64,000 bases of DNA from Bog-473 sp963777485 (GTDB lineage Bacteria; Actinomycetota; Acidimicrobiia; Acidimicrobiales; RAAP-2): NCBI GenBank assembly GCA_963777485.1, contig CAVZQP010000002.1:372001-436000 (forward strand), written 5' to 3'. Positions 9,361 to 16,902 of this stretch are shown here, piece by piece. How positions within the stretch are numbered: the stretch's first letter is position 1; each line of letters starts with the position of its first letter. Under the pieces are notes generated by a model, which saw only the letters and a list, made by a program, of their open reading frames with translations, was not told the origin of the DNA and did not search any database. A program made the translations under genes and the position numbers.

Positions 9361-9402
9361 TGGTCGGGCGCGGCATCGATCCGCGGACCTCACGCTTTTC
9401 AG
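9361..9402 (-). repeat. tRNA-Phe 3' fragment (att-like), copy at 9.4 kb
   Basis: 42 nt equivalent to the 3' end of tRNA-Phe: discriminator, acceptor 3' strand, T arm, variable loop, anticodon loop TTTTCAG. It differs from the intact gene mainly in the T stem, where CGCGG/CCGCG replaces ACCGG/CCGGT with both strands changed, so pairing is kept. The sequence after it (TCGGAACAGGGAAAAT) resembles that after the 6446 copy (TCGGAACGCAGGAAAAAT). Confidence 0.78.
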
Positions 9403-9533
9403 GTCGGAACAGGGAAAATTTCGCATCCCTGTCGTGATAGGCGATTTCGCCCGAAAAGCCTGTTCAAGCAGCAAATATATGCCCCTCGCTGCTGTGCGAT
9501 GGATCGCGCTCATCCACCCTGATTCGCGGTCAT

Positions 9534-9553
9534 GTGGGCACGCTGTGGGCACG
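9534..9553 (+). repeat. 20-bp dispersed repeat, copy 3 of 4
   Basis: Exact copy of GTGGGCACGCTGTGGGCACG, 173 bp right of the fragment start at 9361. It continues as AAACTTGACCAATCC, close to the continuation at 6615. Apart from repeats and the fragment, 8860-9658 shows no gene. Confidence 0.85.
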
Positions 9554-9658
9554 AAACTTGACCAATCCAAAGTGTCTCCGGGGTCGGCACGACAGACGAT
9601 TCCATTGAGGAAAAAGTCAGGAGAGCTAATCGTGGTTTGCGGGAGATCCACTCGCCGG

Positions 9659-10216
9659 TCAGGCAGCTCTGCGCTGTTGACTGAACTTGACCGCGTTCAC
9701 CACGAGGCGGACCACCAGACCCAAGAAAACCAGATCGAGCCACATCTGCACTGTGACCACCAGACGAGCAGCCTCGCTCTTTGCAGTGATGTCCCCGAAG
9801 CCGACGGTCGTGAAGATGGTGGAGGAGAAGTACATGGCATCGGTGCGGCTGAGGGGTCCGCCGAACGAAGTCTGATTCGCGCGAGCCATGAGGTAGTACG
9901 TGGCGGCAAACAGCAGCACGTAGAGCGGGACGCTGAAAGCGAGCGCTTCGACGGCACGGCTGACGGGGTGGTCGGACCCGACGATCCTTCGGATCTGCCA
10001 CACGATGATTGCCATGAGCACGAGGACACCTAGAGAGAGCTCCGCCACCGCCCCAGCATTTGCGCCGTGGTTCAAAGGGAGCAGGAAGTAGATCGCCACG
10101 ACCAGAGCGATCGTGAGAATCGTGCGCACAACTGCGACGATGGCGAGTCGTCTGCGACCTCGGTCAACGAGATCCCTAATGTGCGCTGGTTGTGTCAGAG
10201 CCTCTGTCGTGGACAC
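9659..10216 (-). CDS. Small K+ channel (ion channel family), paralogue of 5512-6051
   Basis: 185 aa from GTG 10216, which has GAGGG 7 nt upstream; an ATG at 10243 would add nine residues without a ribosome site. Two membrane segments (ILTIALVVAIYFLLPL, LSLGVLVLMAIIVWQI), a third (VPLYVLLFAATYYLMA), then pore helix and filter TVGFGDIT and a final helix ending in a short basic tail. No regulatory domain. The pore half is closely similar to the channel at 5.5 kb. It is the last gene of a tightly packed four-gene minus-strand operon (11886 to 9659), following FUSC by a few bases. Confidence 0.88.
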   Translation of the reverse strand: MSTTEALTQPAHIRDLVDRGRRRLAIVAVVRTILTIALVVAIYFLLPLNHGANAGAVAELSLGVLVLMAIIVWQIRRIVGSDHPVSRAVEALAFSVPLYVLLFAATYYLMARANQTSFGGPLSRTDAMYFSSTIFTTVGFGDITAKSEAARLVVTVQMWLDLVFLGLVVRLVVNAVKFSQQRRAA

Positions 10217-10246
10217 GGTGGTTCCCTCTTCTCCTTGGACCATTCG

Positions 10247-11305
10247 TCATGCCGTCTTGGCCGAGTGCTTCTGGAGCCGGTCTGCCACGAACATCACGAT
10301 CACCCCGATGCCGACACCGATCATGGTGAAGAAAACCCGCCGACCCTCGGCGGCGTAGTCCGTCGGCTGGGGCAGGTCGGCCGCGATGAGAGCGGCGCAG
10401 GCGATCGCAGCGGCGTAGTAGGCGTAGTTCACACCTCGGATCGCTATTCCGATTCCAGCCAAAAGGATGATGATGACCTCGAGCGCGTGCTTGCTGCCGA
10501 CCAGGATCAGGATCGGTATCGCCGCGACGGCACCCATGGCCGCACCCACCACACGCTGCTCGCCGAACAGCTTGGATTGCTCGAGGCTCGGCTTCATCGC
10601 GACGATGGTGGCGATGGGCATCCAGTCGGCGCTGGGCAAGTGCCCTCCGAATGCGATGGCGGCGGAGGCGGCCAGAGCGAGGGACCGTATCAACACGAAG
10701 AGGACGATCGGTCGGGTCAGCTGCACCGGGGTTTGGCTCCCCGGGAGGTCCATGACCGGTGCAGGCCGCCATTTGCCCCGGCTCGCCGCCCACACGAAAA
10801 ACATGAGGGCGATCCACGCCGCCGCCCCGATCAGCCAGGCCAGTGCCTGGTCCCATGTGCTGATCTTGAGGTGGCCGGAGTCATGAGTTGCGAGTGAGAG
10901 CACGACGAGGAACCAGACGTTGAGCAGCAAACCCGCAGCGAATCGGTGGACCCCGAGCTTGACCGCCAGGCCACCCGCGAGCGTGACCGCGAAGACTGCA
11001 AGGACCACGAAGCCCCAAGCCTTGTCTCCCACGTAGAAGCCGAAAGCCGTCACCAGAGCACCGAGTGCGGCGAAGGCCGACATTCCCTCGACCCGCCTGC
11101 CAATGGATCCTCCCGGGTCGCTCTGTGCTACCAGCAGAACCGCGAAGACGACGGTGACGAAGTACTTCTGCTCGTTCGTCTGGACGATGACGAACCACAG
11201 GAAGAACAGGAGGGCCGAGACAGCTGCGCCGCCCTTGACGTTCAGCTTCTCGCCGTCGGTCCGGAACACCCTCTCTATCTGGCTCACTGCCCCAGCCTTC
11301 GCCAT
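10247..11305 (-). CDS. FUSC-like integral membrane protein
   Basis: 352 aa with about ten transmembrane helices in two clusters separated by a short hydrophilic loop (SRGKWRPAPVMD), the arrangement of fusaric-acid-resistance/aromatic-acid exporter-like (FUSC) proteins, here without the large soluble domain. The second cluster contains VVGAAMGAVAAIPILI and the characteristic end VFFTMIGVGIGVIV. The start ATG overlaps the stop of the upstream frame (ATGA), and the K+ channel follows immediately, so expression is probably coupled. A larger FUSC protein is at 46.1 kb. Substrate unknown. Confidence 0.75.
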   Translation of the reverse strand: MAKAGAVSQIERVFRTDGEKLNVKGGAAVSALLFFLWFVIVQTNEQKYFVTVVFAVLLVAQSDPGGSIGRRVEGMSAFAALGALVTAFGFYVGDKAWGFVVLAVFAVTLAGGLAVKLGVHRFAAGLLLNVWFLVVLSLATHDSGHLKISTWDQALAWLIGAAAWIALMFFVWAASRGKWRPAPVMDLPGSQTPVQLTRPIVLFVLIRSLALAASAAIAFGGHLPSADWMPIATIVAMKPSLEQSKLFGEQRVVGAAMGAVAAIPILILVGSKHALEVIIILLAGIGIAIRGVNYAYYAAAIACAALIAADLPQPTDYAAEGRRVFFTMIGVGIGVIVMFVADRLQKHSAKTA

Positions 11306-11655
11306 CAGACGTGTTCCAGGGCGCCCGGACGAGTCGCCATCTCATCCTCTGCGTGAGCGACTATCGGGAAGCCGCCCTGCCCCCCTTCGACTCGTTGGTC
11401 GGCAGCACGCATCAGAATCGAAAAATCACCCGTTCCCACAACGGGATCACTCTCGGCAGAGTGCTCTGGCTCGGGCTTCAGAACCACGCCTATGTCGGCG
11501 CTCCCGGCCGGGCTGGAAGCCCCCTGTGGATCGAGTAGGCCTTCTGGAGCTGGCTCATTGACTGCGACTTCAGGTTGTGCGACGGGCGAGGGCGAGGTTA
11601 CAGATCTCGTCCCTCCTCCTGAGTAGTCGGACAGGGCCGGGCGTAGTTCGGGCAT
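11305..11655 (-). CDS. Hypothetical protein, 116 aa, within operon
   Basis: No recognised domain; Pro-, Ala- and Gly-rich with no membrane segment or signal peptide. Its case rests on geometry. The ATG follows the upstream stop with no gap (TGA then ATG at 11655), and its TGA overlaps the ATG of the FUSC gene (ATGA at 11305). Such edge-to-edge spacing on both sides is unlikely for a chance frame in a real operon. The composition is nonetheless like a spurious GC-rich frame, so I keep confidence low. Confidence 0.4.
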   Translation of the reverse strand: MPELRPALSDYSGGGTRSVTSPSPVAQPEVAVNEPAPEGLLDPQGASSPAGSADIGVVLKPEPEHSAESDPVVGTGDFSILMRAADQRVEGGQGGFPIVAHAEDEMATRPGALEHV

Positions 11656-11886
11656 TCACACGTCCGTTCCGCGGTCTGGATTGACGGACACGAGCTCGAC
11701 CCCGAGTTCCTGGATTCGCTCGATAAGCCCGAGAAGGTGCGCCTGATCTGTCACTTCGCCGGTCAGCACAGTCGTGCCCGCGAGCCGCTGCAACTGCATA
11801 CCGTCAAACAGGATTCCAAACGAGTCGCCTAGCTCCCCGCGCATGACAAGCCGATAGCTGCAGGGTTGCGCCCAGTTGTTGTCCAT
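11656..11886 (-). CDS. Small conserved hypothetical protein, 76 aa
   Basis: A compact alpha/beta-looking protein (YRLVMRGELGDSF, GTTVLTGEVTDQAHLLGLIE, ELGVELVSVNP). I have the impression of similar small proteins annotated as hypothetical in actinobacteria but cannot name a family. It is first in the minus-strand operon to the K+ channel. A 32-bp element also found upstream of both DUF1269 copies lies 33 nt before its ATG, suggesting a common regulator. Confidence 0.6.
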   Translation of the reverse strand: MDNNWAQPCSYRLVMRGELGDSFGILFDGMQLQRLAGTTVLTGEVTDQAHLLGLIERIQELGVELVSVNPDRGTDV

Positions 11887-11919
11887 TTCGATGCAGCCTT
11901 ACATTCCGGCAGGCGACCC

Positions 11920-11951
11920 GTCATCACCTTCGGGCTGGATTCACCTAGGGG
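11920..11951 (-). promoter_or_regulatory. Shared 32-bp direct-repeat element, copy 1
   Basis: On the minus strand: CCCCTAGGTGAATCC, 7 variable nt, AGGTGATGAC. Both blocks are identical to the elements at 14681 and 18666. AGGTGA occurs twice, 17 bp apart. It ends 33 nt upstream of the ATG at 11886, at promoter distance. Confidence 0.6.
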
Positions 11952-12088
11952 AGGCTGCGGCCGACCGGGCGGGACCACCGGTCCCACGCCCGGTGAGGCA
12001 CCCACCAATTCAAAGACAATGGAACATGAACGTGGCCGGCGCCGCCGAGAGGCGGCAGCGTCCTTTGCGTTCGCCCTTGGACGCTTTC

Positions 12089-14428
12089 TTAGAGGAGGCC
12101 CAGTTCGCGGCTACGTTCGAGCGCGTCAGCCCGCGAACGCACGGCGAGCTTGCGGTAGATCGACCGAACGTGGCTATGGACCGTGTACTGCGACACGTAC
12201 AGTTCACGACCGATGTCGCGCTCCGACAGGTCGCTGCGCAGGAGCTTGAGTACCCCGAACTCCCGCGGTGTCAGCGCGCGGTCCTCGGACAGGACGCGGC
12301 GGATCTGCGTTGGCCGCTTGAGGGCGGACAGTGACTCGGTCAGGGTCCCCGGGTCAGGGCACCGCTCCAGGACCGATCTCGCATCAGCTATCGCGGCCGT
12401 GGCCGCCTTGTGTTCGCCCAGGACCCCAAGCACCCCCGCCTGGCCGAGCAGCGCATGGGCCACCTGGAGTGGCTGGCCAAAGCTCAGCGCCAGTGTGACG
12501 CCGTTTTCGATCAGTGGCAGCGCCTCCTCGGGCCTGCCACATGCCGCCAGCGATGCCCCGACCGCCATCGGAACTGTGCCGCCGGCGTCCGCCGTTCCAT
12601 GCTCCAGTCCGAATTGGCTTGCCGCCTCGGCCAGAATGCGCTGTTCGTCGGCACGGCCCCGCTCGCCGGCGATCTGCGATCGATAGGCCAGCGACGACGT
12701 GCCAGCCAACCACTGGGCGCTCGCGGGTGCCAGCGCCGCCGATTCCGCGAACCACTCATCGGCCTCGTCAAGCTGACCCTTGAAGTACAGGCCCAGGCCA
12801 GCCGCCCAGCACGCCAACGGCCGCCAAGGCGACCCGGGGCCCTCAATCTCAACCGCCCGTTGGGCATGTTCAAGCTGGGCGCCGACATCTCCCCAGGGAA
12901 AGCAGGCTCGCAGCATTGTCAGGCTCGCCCCGGCCGAGCTGAAGCCGTCGTGCAGCGGTCCCGCGCCGATATCGCCCAGCCGTTCGATCGCTGCGATGGA
13001 CCGTGCCGCCTCCTCCTGCCTGGCAGACAGTGAGAGCACCCACGCCTGAATCAGGAGCAGATGTGCCTCGCTGGTCACCACCTCTTCGGGGAGCATCCGC
13101 AACCAGGCGAGGACGGTGCTGTACTTCCACGTGTTGGCGTACCTGATCCAGAAGGTTTCGATCAGCTCGACTGCTTCGGCGTAAGCCTCACCCGTCACGG
13201 CATGCTGGATCGCCTCGTCGGTCGTCCCATGGTCACGATGCCAGGAGTAGGCGCGGCGGTGCAGCGCGGGGGCCAGGCCCGGCTGGCGCCGCTCGAGCTC
13301 CACCCGGAGCAGCTGCGCGAAGACGTGGTGAAAGCGGTACCACCCGGCATCGTCGTCGAGCGGGACAAGGAACAGGTTGCTCCGTGAGATCGCATCGAGC
13401 ATCTCCGCCGAGCCCTCTTGTTCCATCACCGCATCGCACAGAGGGCCGGTCAATCGTTCGAGAATCGAAGCATGAAGCATCAGTGCTTGCGCCGGCGGGT
13501 CGTGTGCCTCGAGAACTTCCGTCACCAAGAAGTCCACAACGTGACGGTTCGATCCGCTAAAAGTGTGCACGAAAGCGTGGCGGTCCGAGACTGATTGCAG
13601 CGAGAGCGCCGCGAGATACAGCCCCGCCGGCCATCCCTCCGTCTTCGCCACCAGGGCTTCGACATCTTCGGCTGTGAGGTCGAGCCCGAGGCGCCCGTTC
13701 AGGAATGCCTCCGTCTCCTCGTAGGCGAACCGCAGATCGGCGGCTCGTAGTTCGAGTAGCTCGCCGTGGGCGCGCAGACTTGCCACGGGCAGGCTTGGTT
13801 CCGTCCTGGTGGCGAGTACAAGGTGGAATCCAACCGGTGCATGCTCGATGAACCAGCGCACACTGGCCCGTGCCGGTTCGCTGGAGACCCGGTGAAAGTC
13901 ATCCAAAATGAGCGTGATCTCGTCATGGCCGTCGAGCTCGTTCACCAGTCGAGGCAGAACCAGATCAATGACCGGTGATTGGACTGGGGACGCTGCCGCC
14001 GATTTAGCGACGTCCGGGTTCGCGAGGCGTAGAGCCCCGATGGCATGCGACCAGAGGACCACTGGGTCGTTGTCGCCCTCGTCCAGCGTGAGCCACGCAA
14101 CGGGTCTCCGCGAGGCCTCGGACTCGTACCAGGCTGAGAGAAGCGTGGTCTTCCCGAAGCCCGCGGGGCAGGCGACGAGAGTCAGCCTGCGCTCCGATCC
14201 GCTTCGAAGAACTTCCAGAAGCCGTTCGCGGGGGATCGACTGTTGATGCACCGGCGGCGGGCGCAGCTTCGTGCCTACCAGAGTCGGCTGCTCGACAGAC
14301 TCGTGCAGTCCGCCGCCTGCGGCAGCATCTTGTAGCTCAGAGGTGTCGTGCGAGGCTTCCGGCAGTACCCGACGGAGCGGGCGATTCGGCCCTCGGGCAT
14401 TACCGAGCGCCACCCTGGTTGCAGACAC
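12089..14428 (-). CDS. LAL/MalT-type LuxR family ATP-binding regulator
   Basis: About 779 aa. N-terminal STAND-type NTPase with Walker A ACPAGFGKTTLL and Walker B-like LILDDFHRV, a winged-helix/tetratricopeptide-rich middle, and a C-terminal LuxR helix-turn-helix (ALTPREFGVLKLL, SERDIGRELYVSQYTVHSHV). These are large ATP-dependent activators that often bind direct repeats. The start is uncertain: the frame is open to 14650, but the part beyond about 14521 lies in a segment duplicated at 18506 where it is not coding, so I use GTG 14428. It sits between the operon at 9.7-11.9 kb and the first DUF1269 gene, both carrying the 32-bp direct-repeat element, and is a natural candidate to control them. 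Confidence 0.85.
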   Translation of the reverse strand: MSATRVALGNARGPNRPLRRVLPEASHDTSELQDAAAGGGLHESVEQPTLVGTKLRPPPVHQQSIPRERLLEVLRSGSERRLTLVACPAGFGKTTLLSAWYESEASRRPVAWLTLDEGDNDPVVLWSHAIGALRLANPDVAKSAAASPVQSPVIDLVLPRLVNELDGHDEITLILDDFHRVSSEPARASVRWFIEHAPVGFHLVLATRTEPSLPVASLRAHGELLELRAADLRFAYEETEAFLNGRLGLDLTAEDVEALVAKTEGWPAGLYLAALSLQSVSDRHAFVHTFSGSNRHVVDFLVTEVLEAHDPPAQALMLHASILERLTGPLCDAVMEQEGSAEMLDAISRSNLFLVPLDDDAGWYRFHHVFAQLLRVELERRQPGLAPALHRRAYSWHRDHGTTDEAIQHAVTGEAYAEAVELIETFWIRYANTWKYSTVLAWLRMLPEEVVTSEAHLLLIQAWVLSLSARQEEAARSIAAIERLGDIGAGPLHDGFSSAGASLTMLRACFPWGDVGAQLEHAQRAVEIEGPGSPWRPLACWAAGLGLYFKGQLDEADEWFAESAALAPASAQWLAGTSSLAYRSQIAGERGRADEQRILAEAASQFGLEHGTADAGGTVPMAVGASLAACGRPEEALPLIENGVTLALSFGQPLQVAHALLGQAGVLGVLGEHKAATAAIADARSVLERCPDPGTLTESLSALKRPTQIRRVLSEDRALTPREFGVLKLLRSDLSERDIGRELYVSQYTVHSHVRSIYRKLAVRSRADALERSRELGLL

Positions 14429-14680
14429 AAAAGCCAGCCTGCCAGCTAAGAGAGGCTTGGTCCACGGAAAAAGGTCCCTACTTCTATGTGCCTTGGTCCT
14501 CAAAGCGCCTGCAAATGGCCCGCCTGTAGCGTCATCGACGTAGCGAGCCAGGCACGACACCGGCGGGACGGCCATGGGCGTGGAATGTGGGACCGGACAC
14601 AGCGGTGGTCTCCGACGGCCCGGCCATGCTCCATTCCGTGCCTGCACCACCCTCGTCTCAACTGAGAAACGGGCAGCTTT

Positions 14681-14712
14681 CCCCTAGGTGAATCCGGCCG
14701 CCAGGTGATGAC
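14681..14712 (+). promoter_or_regulatory. Shared 32-bp direct-repeat element, copy 2
   Basis: CCCCTAGGTGAATCC, GGCCGCC, AGGTGATGAC, located 146 nt before the first DUF1269 ATG. The same blocks lie in the same order and spacing at 11920 (minus) and 18666. Confidence 0.6.
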
Positions 14713-14858
14713 AGTTCGCCTCCATAGGTGTGAACCTGCCTCTATGACGGACCGACCGCTCAAGTCTTTGAGTTGACCGCCAGAACGTTCGTCATCGTCG
14801 ATCGAAGCAAGTAGCACCAAAGTCCCAATGAATGCACAGAAGGAATGGAGAGAACATC

Positions 14859-15369
14859 ATGGCCAAATCTGACCCAGTGTTTGTCTACGTCGGCACCTAC
14901 CCGAGCGAAGTCGCTGCTCGAGACGACTACGACGTCGTGAAGGACCTGCACGCTGCAGGAGCGGTCGGCACCTACGACGCGTCGGTTGTCACCAAGGACC
15001 CCGACGGCAAGGTCCACGTCGACAAGGACGAGACCTCGACCCGTCACGGAGCCTGGGGCGGAGCGGCAGTCGGGGCGCTTGTTGGCATCATCTTCCCGCC
15101 GTCCCTCATCGTCGGCGCAGCCGTTGGTGCGACCGTCGGCGGGGTGGGCGGTCACCTGTGGAAAGGCATGTCACGGTCCGACGTGAAGGAGTTCGGGGAC
15201 CTCATCGACGCCGGACAGGCTGCCCTGGTCATCGTCGGCGAAAGCACCATCGGAGATGCCATCGAGAAGGCGGACCTCAAAGCCGAGAAGCACGTCGGCG
15301 AAGGAGCTCGACGTGAGCTCCAAGGACATCGACAAGGCGGTTCAGGAGACGGCGCAGCAGCTCAGCTGA
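14859..15369 (+). pseudogene. DUF1269 family protein, copy 1, C-terminal frameshift
   Basis: The N-terminal ~145 codons are intact: a VFVYVGTYPSEVAA start, VGTYDASVVTKD, and a glycine-zipper hydrophobic centre (GAAVGALVGIIFPP, VGAAVGATVGGVGGHL), then MSRSDVKEFG and ALVIVGESTI. After KHV one extra G (CGTCGGCGAAGG against CGTCGCGAAGG in copy 2) shifts the frame, so translation would run on to 15587. Removing it restores a 169-codon protein ending at 15369. GGAG lies 8 nt before ATG 14859. The family is small and membrane-associated or stress-linked, of unknown biochemistry. It may still give a partly functional protein with an altered tail. Confidence 0.8.
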
Positions 15370-15436
15370 TTGCTCGCCTCGGCATCTGTGCCATTCCGAT
15401 AGGACCAGATCAACCAAGACACGAACGGGGGTTCGT

Positions 15437-15880
15437 ATGGCTTCTACCGAAACGCAAGTCGTTGAAGAGATGTTCGTTCAAGTGGCCAGCAGCTCGACGA
15501 GTTCAGACGGGGTGCTCACGCTGTCGGGCATGTCGCCCACCACGTTGTACTTCTCGGACCGTCCCGAACGAGTCGTCGGCCACATGACGAACGAACAGTT
15601 CGTCGAAGAGTGGTCCCTGGGCGACAACAATTTCGCCGCGGATCCTCCCAATGCCGTCCTGTCCTACATCGACGCCGGGGAGAACCGACCCGAGGACTGC
15701 GTCGTGGTCCTGAACCATCCGAAGGCTGACACCGATTCGATTCGGTATTCGTATCAGCTCCTCGAGGGTTCTCTGCCCCGCTCATCAGGTGCGTGCACTC
15801 TGTTCATCGACCCGCTCGGACGCCCGCTCTCGCCGGTATCAGTCGCGGGGATGCGTCGTCGGCAGCGGCGGCGTGGCTGA
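15437..15880 (+). CDS. Conserved hypothetical protein, 147 aa
   Basis: Contains GVLTLSGMSPTTLYFSDRPE, then RVVGHMTNEQFVEEWSLG and FAADPPNAVLSYID, and a C-terminal TLFIDPLGRPLSPVSVAGM with a basic tail. I recognise this layout from unnamed proteins of many bacteria, often secreted, but here no signal peptide is seen. Function unknown. GGGGG about 5 nt before ATG 15437 serves as a ribosome site. It follows DUF1269 copy 1 by 67 nt in the same direction. A second frame stays open for about 30 codons past the stop (ending near 15951), so a C-terminal frameshift is possible. Confidence 0.65.
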   Translation: MASTETQVVEEMFVQVASSSTSSDGVLTLSGMSPTTLYFSDRPERVVGHMTNEQFVEEWSLGDNNFAADPPNAVLSYIDAGENRPEDCVVVLNHPKADTDSIRYSYQLLEGSLPRSSGACTLFIDPLGRPLSPVSVAGMRRRQRRRG

Positions 15881-15970
15881 ACCGGTTGGGGTTCCGAGCG
15901 TCGACCGTTCAGACCTTCACCACCGCCGTGGCGGCGATGAAGGTGCAGTGATCTCGAGAGAGGGTTCGAA

Positions 15971-16531
15971 ATGTCCAGCCTGAGTGCCACCGACACGGCG
16001 GCCAGCGTCAAGGAGTTAGGGCAGCGGTGGTGGCTGCTCGCCGTCTTCGGAGTCATTACGGTCGGCTTCGGTATCGTTCTGACGTTCAAGCCTGGCAAGT
16101 CGGTACATGCGATCGCCATCATCATCGGAATCTGGTTGTTGATCCTCGGAATCGTCCAGCTCATCCGGGCGATCGGTGCGTCTGGCGAGCGAACGGGATT
16201 CGTGATCGTGGGACTCCTCGCGATTGTCATCGCACTCATTTTGTTGCACCACACGACCACGACGGTCGCTGTCCTCGGGTTCATTATCGGTATCTTCTGG
16301 ACCATCGGGGGCGTGACGGAGTTGTTTCACGGCTTGAGCGCCGACGATGGCGCCGTCAGTTGGCCGACCGTGATTTTGGGGCTGATTGCGACCATCATCG
16401 GGATTCTCTGCCTGGTCTACCCGTCCCTGTCACTCTCGATCATCTGCGTGATCGTCGGACTCGGAATGATCGTATACGGCATCGTCGAGATAGCGGCGAG
16501 CCTTCAAGTTCGCCAGGCAAAGGAAATCTAA
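15971..16531 (+). CDS. HdeD family (DUF308) membrane protein
   Basis: 186 aa with six hydrophobic helices arranged as three pairs: WWLLAVFGVITVGFGIVL, AIAIIIGIWLLILGIVQL, FVIVGLLAIVIALILL, VAVLGFIIGIFWTIGGV, VILGLIATIIGILCLVY and IICVIVGLGMIVYGIVEI. This repeat-pair layout is typical of the HdeD/DUF308 family, implicated in acid resistance in Escherichia coli. GAGGG lies 6-7 nt before ATG 15971. It is one of the few intact genes between the two DUF1269 copies. Confidence 0.85.
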   Translation: MSSLSATDTAASVKELGQRWWLLAVFGVITVGFGIVLTFKPGKSVHAIAIIIGIWLLILGIVQLIRAIGASGERTGFVIVGLLAIVIALILLHHTTTTVAVLGFIIGIFWTIGGVTELFHGLSADDGAVSWPTVILGLIATIIGILCLVYPSLSLSIICVIVGLGMIVYGIVEIAASLQVRQAKEI

Positions 16532-16624
16532 GTCGCTCGTGTCACCCAGGCATCGCAGCTGAGCTGTGCGCGTCATTGCTACAGGAGCTGTGAGTTGAGT
16601 AGATCTGTTGACTACCCGATCCAT

Positions 16625-16788
16625 GAAGAGCGTTCCATCATCGCCTCGTGTTCGGGGACCGGTCACGCCTTCGACGGAGCTAGCACCGACTTTTCCGTCT
16701 CCTTCGCCGATCGAAAATGCACCTCGACTATCAGACCCTTGATGACGCTGTCGCCTCCGGCTCCGGGCAAACAGAGCTTGGCGTCTAG
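16625..16788 (+). pseudogene. DUF2252 C-terminal remnant
   Basis: About 55 codons recalling the end of the DUF2252 gene at 20840-22249. AFDGASTDFSVSFAD corresponds to AFDMAIADFAASYAD and, after a frame change, LDDAVASGSGQTELGV to LVDAIKDGSVQAELGV. The last 17 nt (CAGAGCTTGGCGTCTAG) are identical. The rest of the gene is missing and no start is present. The remaining part of 16532-16902 shows nothing else. Confidence 0.6.
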
Positions 16789-16902
16789 TCCCCGATCGAA
16801 GATGCCTCTCGGAATTCACTGTTCGGCTGACGGGCGCGTTCCCGCGGATCCAATCCCTGGGGGCACGCTCGTCATCCCTACGCGCCATCGAGAAATCAAG
16901 AA

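Larger units (their letters stand above)
14521..15371 (+). repeat. ~850-bp direct repeat, copy 1
   Basis: Matches 18506-19354 at high identity from CGCCTGTAG to just after the DUF1269 stop. It spans about 340 bp of upstream sequence and the whole DUF1269 gene. The offset is a constant 3985 bp from the left edge to the start codons, then changes through one indel in each coding copy. The right edges diverge immediately after CAGCTGAT. It also occupies the otherwise gene-free stretch 14429-14858. Confidence 0.9.
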
